Source: Acidimicrobiaceae bacterium (lineage in GTDB: Bacteria > Actinomycetota > Acidimicrobiia > Acidimicrobiales > Ilumatobacteraceae). Taken from it: DNA of 64,000 nucleotides. The notes beneath the pieces were generated by a model. It saw only the letters and a list, made by a program, of their open reading frames with translations. It ran no database searches and had not been told where the DNA came from. Below are positions 34,115 through 42,210 of the stretch, piece after piece (positions within the stretch are counted from its first letter, which is position 1; each line of letters begins with the position of its first letter). Made by a program: the position numbers and the translations under genes. The DNA lies in the NCBI GenBank assembly GCA_947450115.1, contig CANFUE010000006.1, positions 1-64,000 on the forward strand, written 5' to 3'.

Positions 34115-34552
34115 ATGACTAGCAAATCAAACAAAATCCGTATGGCGAAAGCCGCCATTCGTAAAACCGGAAAAAAGAAGCCAAACGCCATCGACACCGA
34201 GCGCGTGAAGTTTGTTGACTATAAAGATGTCAACTTGCTGCAGCGCTTCATGTCTGACCGCTCCAAAATCCGCGGTCAGCGCATTGCCGGCACCACCGTT
34301 CAACAGCAGCGCGATATTGCAAATGCAGTGAAAAACGCTCGCGAAATGGCCCTGTTGCCATATGCCAAGCGCGTGTCTTCTACGCGTGCACCACGCCCCG
34401 GATCCGATCGTGAAGATCGTGAAGATCGCGGCGACCGCGGTGACCGTGGTGAGCGCGGCGATAAGTACGCACCTCGTGAGGCTGCTGTTGCGGCAGTTGC
34501 TACCGAAAACACCGATGTTGTAGAAATCGAAACGAATGGTGAGGAAGCCTGA
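34115..34552 (+). CDS. rpsR: 30S ribosomal protein S18 with long C-terminal extension
   Basis: The core (about residues 20-85) is standard S18: [21 protein letters not shown]...[34 protein letters not shown]18 is usually near 75-90 aa, whereas this protein has 145. The extra C-terminal 60 residues include six tandem DRE/DRG-type triplets ([18 protein letters not shown]) and an acidic end ([10 protein letters not shown]). The N-terminal segment is basic and lacks the CxxC zinc residues of some S18 paralogues. S18 pairs with S6 at the platform. The stop overlaps rplI (TGATG). Confidence 0.93.
   Translation: MTSKSNKIRMAKAAIRKTGKKKPNAIDTERVKFVDYKDVNLLQRFMSDRSKIRGQRIAGTTVQQQRDIANAVKNAREMALLPYAKRVSSTRAPRPGSDREDREDRGDRGDRGERGDKYAPREAAVAAVATENTDVVEIETNGEEA
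34406..34459 (+). repeat. 9-bp tandem repeats in rpsR
   Basis: Six 9-bp units (GATCGTGAA, then GATCGCGGC and GACCGCGGT types) encode the DRE/DRG tandem triplets of the S18 extension. Slippage here would change the copy number in frame. Confidence 0.8.
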
Positions 34553-35001
34553 TGTTAAAAGTCATTTTGCGTAGCGACATTAAAGGTCTCGGCAACCGTG
34601 GCGACATCGTCAACGTTGCCGACGGCCATGCCCGCAACTTTTTATTGCCCAATGGTCATGCCATCACCGCAACCGATGGTGCAGTGGCACAGGCAGCAGC
34701 AATGCGTAAAGCACGTGCCGCCAAAGAGCGCGCCACTCGTGAAGCAGCACTTGAAGTTGCAGCACGTTTGAACGCCGTTACTTTGTCGGTACCAGCAAAG
34801 GCCGGTAACGAAGGTCGCTTGTTCGGTTCAGTTACTAGCGCCGACATCGTCGCAGCTGTGAAGAGCCAAACAGGTATCGAAATTGAGCGCCGCGATGTTG
34901 ACATCGAAGCTCCTATTCGTACGTTGGGCAAGCATTCTGTAGTGGTCTCGTTGTACCACGACGTCACGAGCACTGTCTCGGTCGATGTCGTCGCACAATA
35001 G
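34552..35001 (+). CDS. rplI: 50S ribosomal protein L9
   Basis: This 149-aa L9 starts [37 protein letters not shown], the conserved N-terminal domain. A long connecting helix ([23 protein letters not shown]) and a C-terminal domain follow. The length is standard. It overlaps the rpsR stop, so the pair is coupled. A DnaA-box-bearing gap follows before dnaB. Confidence 0.97.
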   Translation: MLKVILRSDIKGLGNRGDIVNVADGHARNFLLPNGHAITATDGAVAQAAAMRKARAAKERATREAALEVAARLNAVTLSVPAKAGNEGRLFGSVTSADIVAAVKSQTGIEIERRDVDIEAPIRTLGKHSVVVSLYHDVTSTVSVDVVAQ

Positions 35002-35078
35002 TTATCCACAGAACTCACCCGATACAGCACAGGCTTACACACAGACTTATCCACAAGTCTTACCCCTAGTAATCCACA
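35002..35078. promoter_or_regulatory. DnaA-box cluster upstream of dnaB
   Basis: Exact DnaA boxes lie at 35002-35010 and 35047-35055 (TTATCCACA), with a one-mismatch box at 35070-35078 (TAATCCACA) and a weaker one at 35035-35043 (TTACACACA), all within 80 bp and all in the same orientation. They lie between the rplI stop and the dnaB GTG start at 35104, so DnaA could regulate dnaB or bind here for another reason. Confidence 0.68.
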
Positions 35079-35103
35079 AGGTATCTCAGGCAAGGTAAGA
35101 GAC

Positions 35104-36465
35104 GTGTCCGATACATACAACGCTTCAGCAGCACGCGTCACCGCTCGCGTGCCGCCACACAACCTCGATGCCGAGGTCTCGTTACTTGGCGCAATGTTGT
35201 TGTCGAAAGACGCCATTGGTGCTGGCTCAGAGCGTGGAGTTGCCCCTGGTGATTTTTATAAGCCAGCGCACCAACACATTTATGACGCCATTCAAGCACT
35301 CACCACCATGGGTGAACCCGTCGACGTGGTCACGGTCTCCGACAAACTGCAGCGTGCTGGCCTCTTAGACACCGTCGGAGGAATCGACTATTTAGTCGAC
35401 CTACAAAACCGCACTCCTGCAGTGTCGAGCGCCGATCGTTATGCGCGCATCGTGCGTGAAACTGCTCTCTTGCGCGGCCTCATTAGCGCGGCATCGTCTA
35501 TTGCCGAAATTGCTTACAGCCAGCCCGACAACATTGAAAACGCTCTCGACCAAGCCGAGTCGCGCATCTTCGACGTGGCACAAAATCAGGTAACCGATTC
35601 GTTAGTGCGCATTAACGACCTCATGCCAGAAACAATGACGCACCTTGAAGACATCATGGAGCGCGGCGACCCTATTACCGGCGTGCCCTCGGGCTTTAAC
35701 GATCTCGACGATTTGTTGTCGGGCTTTCAACCCGGCACGCTCAATATTATTGGTGCTCGCCCAGCGATGGGTAAAAGTGCATTCGCAATGGGCATGGCCG
35801 TCAACGTGGCCACCATTACACAAAAGCCTGTTTTGTTTTTCTCTTTGGAAATGGGTCGCGCCGAATTATCACAACGTATTTTGTCGAGCGAAGCGCGCGT
35901 CGATAGCGCCAAGTTACGCAGCGGCCGCTTAAACGACGAAGACTGGCGCCGCATTGGCCGCGCCATTGGGCGCCTTTCCATTCCGTTGTATATCGACGAC
36001 AACTCATCGGTCACTGTGATGGAAATTCGCGCCAAGGCGCGCCGCATTGCCTCACAGTACGACGGCCTCGGCATGATAGTTATCGACTACTTGCAACTCA
36101 TGGGTGGCAACTCAGGGTCAGAAAACCGACAACTCGAAGTGAGTGAAATTAGTCGTAACTTAAAAATTTTGGCACGCGATTTCAAAATTCCCGTTGTTGC
36201 ACTGAGCCAGTTGAGTCGTGGTCTCGAGCAACGCCAAGACAAGCGGCCAACCCTGTCTGACCTTCGTGAGTCGGGTGCATTGGAACAAGACGCCGACGTC
36301 GTGATGTTTTTGTATCGCCCAGGCGTGTATGAAGACGACCCACAACGTAAAGCCGATGCGTATCTCAACGTGGCTAAGCATCGTGCCGGCGCCATTGGCG
36401 ATGTGCGTTTAGTATTTCAAGCTAATTACACCCGCTTTGAAAACTTCACAGCTAAAGGTCAATGA
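35104..36465 (+). CDS. dnaB: replicative DNA helicase DnaB
   Basis: This 453-aa hexameric 5'-3' replicative helicase has an N-terminal domain (NLDAEVSLLGAMLLSKDAI), a linker, and a RecA-like ATPase. Walker A is GARPAMGKSAFAMG and Walker B lies in GMIVIDYLQLMGG. The motor's ALSQLSRGLEQRQDKRPTLSDLRESGALEQDADVV segment and the C-terminal KHRAGAIGDVRL close the protein. The length is that of an intein-free DnaB. The start is GTG after an AAGG-type Shine-Dalgarno. Confidence 0.97.
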   Translation: MSDTYNASAARVTARVPPHNLDAEVSLLGAMLLSKDAIGAGSERGVAPGDFYKPAHQHIYDAIQALTTMGEPVDVVTVSDKLQRAGLLDTVGGIDYLVDLQNRTPAVSSADRYARIVRETALLRGLISAASSIAEIAYSQPDNIENALDQAESRIFDVAQNQVTDSLVRINDLMPETMTHLEDIMERGDPITGVPSGFNDLDDLLSGFQPGTLNIIGARPAMGKSAFAMGMAVNVATITQKPVLFFSLEMGRAELSQRILSSEARVDSAKLRSGRLNDEDWRRIGRAIGRLSIPLYIDDNSSVTVMEIRAKARRIASQYDGLGMIVIDYLQLMGGNSGSENRQLEVSEISRNLKILARDFKIPVVALSQLSRGLEQRQDKRPTLSDLRESGALEQDADVVMFLYRPGVYEDDPQRKADAYLNVAKHRAGAIGDVRLVFQANYTRFENFTAKGQ

Positions 36466-36468
36466 CAC

Positions 36469-36675
36469 ATGTTTCTTGGTGACGAACTTCTTGCGTATCT
36501 TGTTCTCGCTCTCGGTGGCGCATTGTGTGCCGGCAATATTCTTGCCATTGTGAAACCACCACCGCGACCTAAGAGCGAAGAAGATCTTCCGCGAGCACCT
36601 ATGGCCCGCACGGTAACCATGGCTGCTGTTGGTGGCATTGCTGCTGCGTGGGCACTCGCTAGCTTGCTGAGATAA
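36469..36675 (+). CDS. small two-helix membrane protein downstream of dnaB
   Basis: This 68-aa protein begins 3 bp after the dnaB stop. A hydrophobic N-terminal helix (LLAYLVLALGGALCAGNILAIV) is followed by a proline- and charge-rich link (KPPPRPKSEEDLPRAP). A second helix (VTMAAVGGIAAAWALASLL) completes it. This fits a membrane peptide read with dnaB. I do not recognise a family. Confidence 0.6.
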   Translation: MFLGDELLAYLVLALGGALCAGNILAIVKPPPRPKSEEDLPRAPMARTVTMAAVGGIAAAWALASLLR

Positions 36676-36724
36676 TACGACCTGTCGTCAACTCGCAAGG
36701 TAAGTAAAAGAACTCAGAAATAGT

Positions 36725-36756
36725 AAAAGGGCGGGTGCCGAAGCACCCGCCCTTTT
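36725..36756. terminator. bidirectional intrinsic terminator
   Basis: This is a perfect 14-bp stem (AAAAGGGCGGGTGC and its complement) with loop CGAA, followed by TTTT on the plus strand and preceded by AAAA for the minus strand. It lies between the dnaB-small ORF operon and the convergent sugar-binding protein gene, so it can end both transcripts. It is the clearest intrinsic terminator in the window. Confidence 0.9.
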
Positions 36757-36780
36757 CTTTCTCGTGAGAGAAAGTAGTTC

Positions 36781-37968
36781 TTACTTAATGTTCCAGAGAG
36801 CCTTGAACTGATCGGCCTGGGTCTTTGGACCCTTCCAGTTCTGGAGGCCGCCACCGTCAAGAATTGCCTTAGCAGCTTCTGGTGTATCAACAATGAATGT
36901 CTGAAGTTCAGCACCCTTGCGCTCTTCGGTGTACTTGTCACCCAATGAGTCGAGCACCATTGCGTGAGCCATAACCCATGAAGCCTCAGCCTTAGGGTTT
37001 GAGGTCCATGCAGCGTGTGTACCGTCAACAATTTCCTGCAAGTTTGGTGCAGAGAAGTCGCCACCAACAAGCTTCACATTTGTGATGCCAGCGGTCTTCA
37101 AAGCTGCACTAACACCTGTTGGCAAGCCACCGAAAGCGAAGTGAACGTAGTTCACGTCTTTGTGCTCTTGGAGGTATGAAGCCACAGCCTGTGGAACTTT
37201 GCCAGCACCAAGGTCGTCAATGGTGACAGGAATAACGTCGAAGGTGCACTTTGCACAACCAGCAGCAAGGCCAGCCTTCATTGCATTTTCCTCAGATACG
37301 AGAACTGGGAAGTCGCGAATGTTGACCATTACTACGTGAGCAGCTGCACCGCTGTCTGCGATGATCCAAGGAGCAAATGACTTCATAGCCATTTCTACAT
37401 AGGAAGCATCACCAACTGTGGTGAGAAGACCCTTGATACCGCCGTCAACGCCTTCTGGCTTGTCGGTGGTGTATGCCGAGGTGAACTTCACGCCTTTTGC
37501 AATGCCTGCATCGAACTGTGCTTGGTAAAGAGCAATTGGTGAACCCGAGATGGCGATGTAGTTTGCGCCCCAGTCGAGTGCCTGCTGAATACCAGGAGCT
37601 GGTTCCATGCTCTTGACGTTGATGACCTTGAGTTCCCAGCCGAGGAGTTTGGCAATTGCTGGCCAATCTTCGCCTACTTCTGGGCAGCTTGGGAGTTCAC
37701 AAGAAATCCAAGCAACTTTTTTACCTGTTGGAGGTGTTGCTGAAGCAGCAACAGTCAACGCGATATTTTCTGGAATGGTGACAGCCTTTGCAGCTGCTTC
37801 TTTAGCAACAGCTACTTCGTCTACTGCAGGTGCTGCAGTGTCGGCTGTGGCAGTGGTGTCGGCTGTGGCAGTGGTGTCAGCTGTTGATGACTTGCTGCTA
37901 CCGCAAGCGGCAGCGAAAAGACCCAAAGCAAACACAGCAGCAGCAACCCGAACGGTTGATTTACGCAA
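36781..37968 (-). CDS. sugar ABC transporter substrate-binding lipoprotein
   Basis: This 395-aa periplasmic-binding-protein type I lipoprotein (CUT2 style) has the lipobox LFAAACGSS (Cys22). A low-complexity TADTTATADTTATADT spacer follows, then the ligand-binding lobes starting KKVAWISCEL, with IQQALDWGANYIAISG and ITNVKLVGGDFSAPNLQEI as family-like elements. Four cysteines in the mature part (SCELPSC, GCAKC) suggest disulfides. It is divergent from the ATPase/permease genes (196-bp gap) rather than downstream of them. The ligand is probably a sugar or sugar-like compound. Confidence 0.85.
   Translation of the reverse strand: MRKSTVRVAAAVFALGLFAAACGSSKSSTADTTATADTTATADTAAPAVDEVAVAKEAAAKAVTIPENIALTVAASATPPTGKKVAWISCELPSCPEVGEDWPAIAKLLGWELKVINVKSMEPAPGIQQALDWGANYIAISGSPIALYQAQFDAGIAKGVKFTSAYTTDKPEGVDGGIKGLLTTVGDASYVEMAMKSFAPWIIADSGAAAHVVMVNIRDFPVLVSEENAMKAGLAAGCAKCTFDVIPVTIDDLGAGKVPQAVASYLQEHKDVNYVHFAFGGLPTGVSAALKTAGITNVKLVGGDFSAPNLQEIVDGTHAAWTSNPKAEASWVMAHAMVLDSLGDKYTEERKGAELQTFIVDTPEAAKAILDGGGLQNWKGPKTQADQFKALWNIK
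37839..37874 (-). repeat. two 18-bp tandem repeats in the lipoprotein linker
   Basis: Two perfect 18-bp copies (TGTCGGCTGTGGCAGTGG) plus a partial third encode the TADTTA repeats just after the lipobox of the binding protein. This gives a flexible linker whose copy number may vary. Confidence 0.85.
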
Positions 37969-38164
37969 TGTATTCCCCTTTTAGTGGTGGTATGGAAGGC
38001 GCCGACTCAGATAGCCTGAGAACGACTGTTGAACCTTACTGAGGAAAATTGGATAAACCAAGAGATCTTTAGTAGAACTTCCTTCAGAATTCTGCAATCA
38101 ACCACATTTACGAATGGTGTACGCTCTGAGACGCACGTCACATCATGGGGGAGAGACAACTACA
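37969..38164. promoter_or_regulatory. divergent promoter region of the sugar ABC genes
   Basis: This gap between the binding-protein and ATPase starts contains the palindrome CAGAATTCTG (38085-38094) and the inverted repeat CTCAG-N5-CTGAG near 38009-38023, both operator-like. No transcription factor gene for the system is present here, so the assignment is speculative. The ATPase GTG at 38165 is preceded by a GGGGGAG Shine-Dalgarno about 11 bases upstream. Confidence 0.35.
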
Positions 38165-39685
38165 GTGGCTACAACACTCCATATTCATTCACTTTCGAAG
38201 ACTTTTCCTGGCCAGGTGGCCCTGAATGATGTGGCACTCGATATTGAAGAAGGCGAAGTTCATGCCCTCGTTGGCCAAAATGGCTCGGGAAAGAGCACGC
38301 TCATCAAGATTTTGGCTGGTTTTCACCAACCAGATGCCAACTTTGTGGCCACCATGCGTGGTCACGACTTCGTTATGGGAAGTGCAGTTGCAGCCCATGA
38401 AGCCGGCATTCGCTTTGTGCACCAAGACCTTGGCCTTGTTGAGGCCGTCAGCACGGTAGAAAACCTTGCCCTCGGGTTTGGCTACGACACAGGGTTTGGC
38501 AACCGTATTAACTGGGCTGCTGAGACAAAACGAGCCAAGCAGGCCTTGCTCGACCTGGGTTTCGACATCAACGTGCGTGCTCCGGTTGCCACCTTGGGCG
38601 CCGCCGCTCGTACGGGCGTGGCCATTGCCCGTGCCTTGCAAGACACCAAAGAAGGCATTTCTATTCTGGTTCTCGATGAGCCAACGGCGTCATTGCCCGG
38701 AGCCGACGTCGACACGTTGTTCGAGGCCGTTCGTCGCCTCACCAAACGCGGCATCAGCGTTGTGTTTGTTTCTCACCACTTAGAAGAGGTGTTCGACATC
38801 ACCGACCGTGTCACGGTATTGCGCGACGGCAAAGTAGTAGGCACCAAGGCCACCAAAGATCTCAACATGGATTCACTCATTGAAATGATTGTGGGTCGTG
38901 AAGTTACGTCCGTTGCGGCAAACCGCACGGTTGATGCATCACTCGCCCCACGCTTGCAGGTGCAGGGTCTTGTAGGTGCTGGTATCAACAACGTGTCATT
39001 TTCTGTTCAGCCAGGTGAAGTGCTCGGCATTGTTGGGCTTACCGGTTCGGGGCGCGACACCATGGTGGGCACCTTGGCCGGCGCACTCACGCGTCAGGGA
39101 AATGTTCTCATCGATGGTGAAGAATTGAAAGGCGGCGACCCACGTGAGTCGCTGACCAAAGGTTTGTCTTTTGTTCCTGTCGACCGTTTACGCAACGGCA
39201 TTCTTGCGCTCATGAGCGTGCGCGCAAACATCACCATTAGCAATGTGGAGCGCAATGCACATGGCTTGCGCCTCAGCCATAAAGACGAAAAAGCAGAAGC
39301 TGCTGAATGGGTAAAGAAACTTTCTGTTGTTACTGCAGGAACTGAAGTTCCCATCGCCACGTTGTCGGGTGGAAACCAGCAAAAAGTAATGATGGCACGC
39401 AGTTTTCGTTTGAATCCAAAAGTGTTGTTGCTTGATGAGCCAACACAAGGTGTTGACATTGGCGCCAAAGAAGAAATTCATGCATTTGTCGACCAAGCAG
39501 CAGCCGACGGAACAGCCATTGTGGTGTGCTCTACTGACACTGCAGAACTTGCTCGCGTATGTGACCGTGTTGTGGTGATGTACCGCGGTCAAATTGCCAA
39601 CACGCTCACCCGAGCATCTGGCTTATCTGCTGAAAAGATCGACCAATTGTTGCTTGCTGGTTCCAGCATGGCAACAGCCTCGTAA
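38165..39685 (+). CDS. sugar ABC transporter ATP-binding protein (CUT2, two NBDs)
   Basis: This 506-aa fused double ATPase, as in RbsA/MglA/XylG, energises uptake of a sugar. The first NBD has Walker A GQNGSGKST and Walker B ISILVLDEPTA with a degenerate signature LGAAARTGVAIARAL. The second has the altered Walker A TGSGRDTMVG, normal for CUT2, and a clear LSGGNQQKVMMARS signature with LLLDEPTQGVD. The GTG start at 38165 gives MATTLHIHSLSKTFPG. It is followed by the permease (38-bp gap). Confidence 0.93.
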   Translation: MATTLHIHSLSKTFPGQVALNDVALDIEEGEVHALVGQNGSGKSTLIKILAGFHQPDANFVATMRGHDFVMGSAVAAHEAGIRFVHQDLGLVEAVSTVENLALGFGYDTGFGNRINWAAETKRAKQALLDLGFDINVRAPVATLGAAARTGVAIARALQDTKEGISILVLDEPTASLPGADVDTLFEAVRRLTKRGISVVFVSHHLEEVFDITDRVTVLRDGKVVGTKATKDLNMDSLIEMIVGREVTSVAANRTVDASLAPRLQVQGLVGAGINNVSFSVQPGEVLGIVGLTGSGRDTMVGTLAGALTRQGNVLIDGEELKGGDPRESLTKGLSFVPVDRLRNGILALMSVRANITISNVERNAHGLRLSHKDEKAEAAEWVKKLSVVTAGTEVPIATLSGGNQQKVMMARSFRLNPKVLLLDEPTQGVDIGAKEEIHAFVDQAAADGTAIVVCSTDTAELARVCDRVVVMYRGQIANTLTRASGLSAEKIDQLLLAGSSMATAS

Positions 39686-39723
39686 CCCGTTTTAATTTTT
39701 ATTCGTTTGTGAAAGGAATACCT

Positions 39724-40746
39724 GTGTCAACTACAGAATCAACCGCAAGTGCACCACAGAAATCAATGCTCACTCGTTTAGGCATCGACCGACTCAGTGC
39801 TTTGTATCTCGCCGGAGTTTTCGTTGTCATCTTTGGCATCTGGAAGCCCGACACTTTCTTAAGCATTGCAAGCTTCAAACTCATCCTCGGAGAGAACGTC
39901 GCAATCGGCATGCTGGCCTTGGCGTTTTTAGTACCGCTGGCAACAAACTCATTCGACTTGTCCATTGGTGCCATGACCTCGTTGTCGTTGTGCATCACCA
40001 CATGGTTGTCTGACGATTTCCACCGTACGTTCAACATGCCTGCTGGCCTAGCTGCGTTGTGCGGAGTGTTGGTGTGCATGTTGTTTGGTGTGTTGTCGGG
40101 TTTCATTGTGGTGAAACTGAAGGTGAACTCATTTATTGCAACACTTGGCTTGGGGCAAATTGTTTCTGCTGTGTTGTTGAAAATTTCTGATAACCGTCAA
40201 ATCACTTCTGTGTATTCCAAGTCGTATTTGAAGTTCGGTAGCTTCGAAGTGTTTGGTATTCCCGTTCTCTTCGTGTATCTCATCATCATCGCTGCCATCT
40301 TGTGGTTCGTTCTTGAACAAACTCCAGCAGGGCGCTATTTATTCGCCACCGGCGGCAACATTGATGCTGCCCGACTCGCAGGTGTACGCACCGATCGCTT
40401 GGTGTGGGGCTCACTCATTACCTCAGCAACTATTGCAGGTATTACCGGCGTCCTCTTGTCGATGAAAATTGGTTTCTTCTCCACTGCAACTGGCCCTGGC
40501 TACTTGTTCCCTGCAATTGCTGCAGTGTTCTTTGGTGCATCGCAGTTGTCGCGTCGCCCGAACGTATGGGGCACGCTCTTGGCTTTGTACGCACTCGCAC
40601 TTGGCATCAAGGGTTTGCAACTCGTTGTGGGCTCGGGTTCATTCTGGGTAGAGCCACTCTTCCAAGGAACCACACTCATCATCGCTGTATCACTCGCTAG
40701 CCAGCAAGCAGTTGCTCGTATTAAGAAGAAAAAGAAAACTGCTTAA
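39724..40746 (+). CDS. sugar ABC transporter permease (CUT2)
   Basis: This 340-aa integral membrane protein of the ribose/xylose-type permease family has about eight to ten hydrophobic segments, including IGMLALAFLVPLATNSFDLSIGAM, LCGVLVCMLFGVLSGFIVV and FFSTATGPGYLFPAIAAVFFGASQL. The typical NSFDLSIGA and LGLGQIV motifs are seen. GTG 39724 with an AAAGG Shine-Dalgarno is used instead of the upstream TTG-like start. Its stop shares a base with the ATG of the following FMN-type protein gene. Confidence 0.92.
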   Translation: MSTTESTASAPQKSMLTRLGIDRLSALYLAGVFVVIFGIWKPDTFLSIASFKLILGENVAIGMLALAFLVPLATNSFDLSIGAMTSLSLCITTWLSDDFHRTFNMPAGLAALCGVLVCMLFGVLSGFIVVKLKVNSFIATLGLGQIVSAVLLKISDNRQITSVYSKSYLKFGSFEVFGIPVLFVYLIIIAAILWFVLEQTPAGRYLFATGGNIDAARLAGVRTDRLVWGSLITSATIAGITGVLLSMKIGFFSTATGPGYLFPAIAAVFFGASQLSRRPNVWGTLLALYALALGIKGLQLVVGSGSFWVEPLFQGTTLIIAVSLASQQAVARIKKKKKTA

Positions 40747-41249
40747 TGGCTGGTAATTACGATGACGTCAGCGTCTTCGAACTTTCTCCTGAGCGCGAAC
40801 AAGTTCTCGTAGAAAAACAAACTGAGTGTTGTCTCATGTGGACCACCTCAACTGGCGACCCAGTTGGCGTGTACATGAACTATTTTTTCCACGAGGGAAG
40901 TTTTTGGCTCACTGCTACTGAACAGCGCAAGCGCATTAAGGCGTATCGCAAACGTCCGCGTGGGTGCATTGCCATTACGAGCCGCGGAACCGATATTGGC
41001 ATTAGCCAAGCTCTTACCTACAAGGGCAACATCGTGTTGCACGAAGATGAGCCAACAAAGCAGTGGTTCTACAAAGTGCTTGCCGCACGTGTGCGCCCCG
41101 AAAGCGTGGAACGGCAAAAAGCATTTGCCGAACACCTCGATTCACCAGCACGAGTTGTCATTCAACTCATTCCCGATGGGCGTATTGGTTTTGATGCAGA
41201 GTCGATGTTTAAAAATTCAGCAGCGGGCCCGAGTCGCACACAAGTGTGA
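40746..41249 (+). CDS. pyridoxamine-5'-phosphate-oxidase-like (split-barrel flavin) protein
   Basis: This 167-aa split beta-barrel protein of the PNPOx/F420-reductase-like superfamily has PVGVYMNYFFHEGSFWLTATEQRKRIKAYRKRPRGCIAI as the flavin-binding region with its Arg-rich loop. There are no membrane helices. It is translationally coupled to the sugar permease (TAATG), so it probably acts in the same pathway, perhaps on an imported flavin or sugar-related substrate. Such proteins may bind FMN or F420; which one is not decided by sequence. Confidence 0.7.
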   Translation: MAGNYDDVSVFELSPEREQVLVEKQTECCLMWTTSTGDPVGVYMNYFFHEGSFWLTATEQRKRIKAYRKRPRGCIAITSRGTDIGISQALTYKGNIVLHEDEPTKQWFYKVLAARVRPESVERQKAFAEHLDSPARVVIQLIPDGRIGFDAESMFKNSAAGPSRTQV

Positions 41250-41270
41250 GACGCGAACACTGCTGCTGCA

Positions 41271-42065
41271 TTAAATAACGTTCAGCGTGTCGAGGAACTG
41301 AGCTGCCACTGGTTCATCGCCGGTGACTTTGCAATGCTCGCGCCAGTCGGAGCGCTTGGTGCCCCAGTTGATGAATGAGTGGCCGTTGCTGCTGACATCG
41401 GCAACGGTGCCAGGAGTTTTTCCTGGTGTCACAATGATCTCGGAGCCCGCAGGTGTAATGGTCCACACACCGCCGCCAGGGCCAGTGAGTGTGAGTGTGA
41501 TGGGCGCACTGAGCGCGTGGCCAAGGTCGGCCTGCATCTGTGGCATTCCCGTGATCATCCAGCCAATGGCTGGAGCAAGGCGTGTGGCATCGGCATTGGG
41601 CATTTTTCGCTCAATGGGGCCATCGGGTGCAAGAAGGTCGATGCGCAAATGGCAGTAGTGGTCGAAGGCGTATGCATCGGCCAATTGGTTCATTTGGTAA
41701 GAACCGAGGTCGGCAAGGGGAATGACTGTTGAGGCCAATGGTTCTTCTTGCATCGAAGCCAACACGGCAACTGCCTGGTCGGCAAAGGCCAGGTACTCAT
41801 CGAGAATCTGCTGGTTGGTCCAGCCATCACGCATATCGACCAACATGTCCATCATCCGCTCGGCAGGCAAGTTGAGGGGCTCTGCTGGCGCTGGCGATGG
41901 GTCAACTGTTTCTTTGTAGTTCGAGCTCATATGAGCCACAAGGTCGCGTACCGACCAACCCTTGCAGCCACTCGGGCGTGACCACTCTTCCTCGGTGAGG
42001 CTGGAGATGACTGTCTTTACTTCCTGTACTGCGATTTCTAACGCTGCCAAGCCTGCTTTCGACAC
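41271..42065 (-). CDS. MDMPI_N / DinB-like TIGR03086-type protein (paralogue 2)
   Basis: This 264-aa protein is a paralogue of the first gene of the window. MSKAGLAALEIAV begins it, with SGCKGWSVRDLVAHM, the WTNQQILDEYLAFA helix, MQEEPLASTVIPLADLGSY and FDHYCHLRIDLLA, then a C-terminal GHSFINWGTKRSDW segment. It belongs to the mycothiol-dependent maleylpyruvate isomerase/DinB fold group. It starts with GTG 42065. It is convergent with the FMN-type protein gene and divergent from the SDR genes, which suggests a role in the same catabolic cluster. The reaction is unknown. Confidence 0.78.
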   Translation of the reverse strand: MSKAGLAALEIAVQEVKTVISSLTEEEWSRPSGCKGWSVRDLVAHMSSNYKETVDPSPAPAEPLNLPAERMMDMLVDMRDGWTNQQILDEYLAFADQAVAVLASMQEEPLASTVIPLADLGSYQMNQLADAYAFDHYCHLRIDLLAPDGPIERKMPNADATRLAPAIGWMITGMPQMQADLGHALSAPITLTLTGPGGGVWTITPAGSEIIVTPGKTPGTVADVSSNGHSFINWGTKRSDWREHCKVTGDEPVAAQFLDTLNVI

Positions 42066-42210
42066 GCTTTCCCGTCCTTTTTCTCTCGTTGGTGATGGTC
42101 AATTGATTGGAATTTTGAAGATCTGAGTGCCCGGCGTTTTACCCCGGGCTATTTCCCGACTACTCTACGCAGACAGTCGCCACAGTGGCGAGAGGAACGG
42201 GTGGATAACT
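42066..42210. promoter_or_regulatory. divergent MDMPI_N / SDR promoter region
   Basis: This 145-bp gap contains the promoters for the leftward MDMPI_N gene and the rightward SDR operon. A TGGATAAC (42202-42209) just before the SDR start resembles a DnaA-box end but is probably incidental. No other site is clear. Confidence 0.35.

Noticed and set aside
35104-36465. possible intein in dnaB
   Set aside because: The protein has the normal 453-aa length with uninterrupted Walker A and B motifs; no intein splice blocks are visible.
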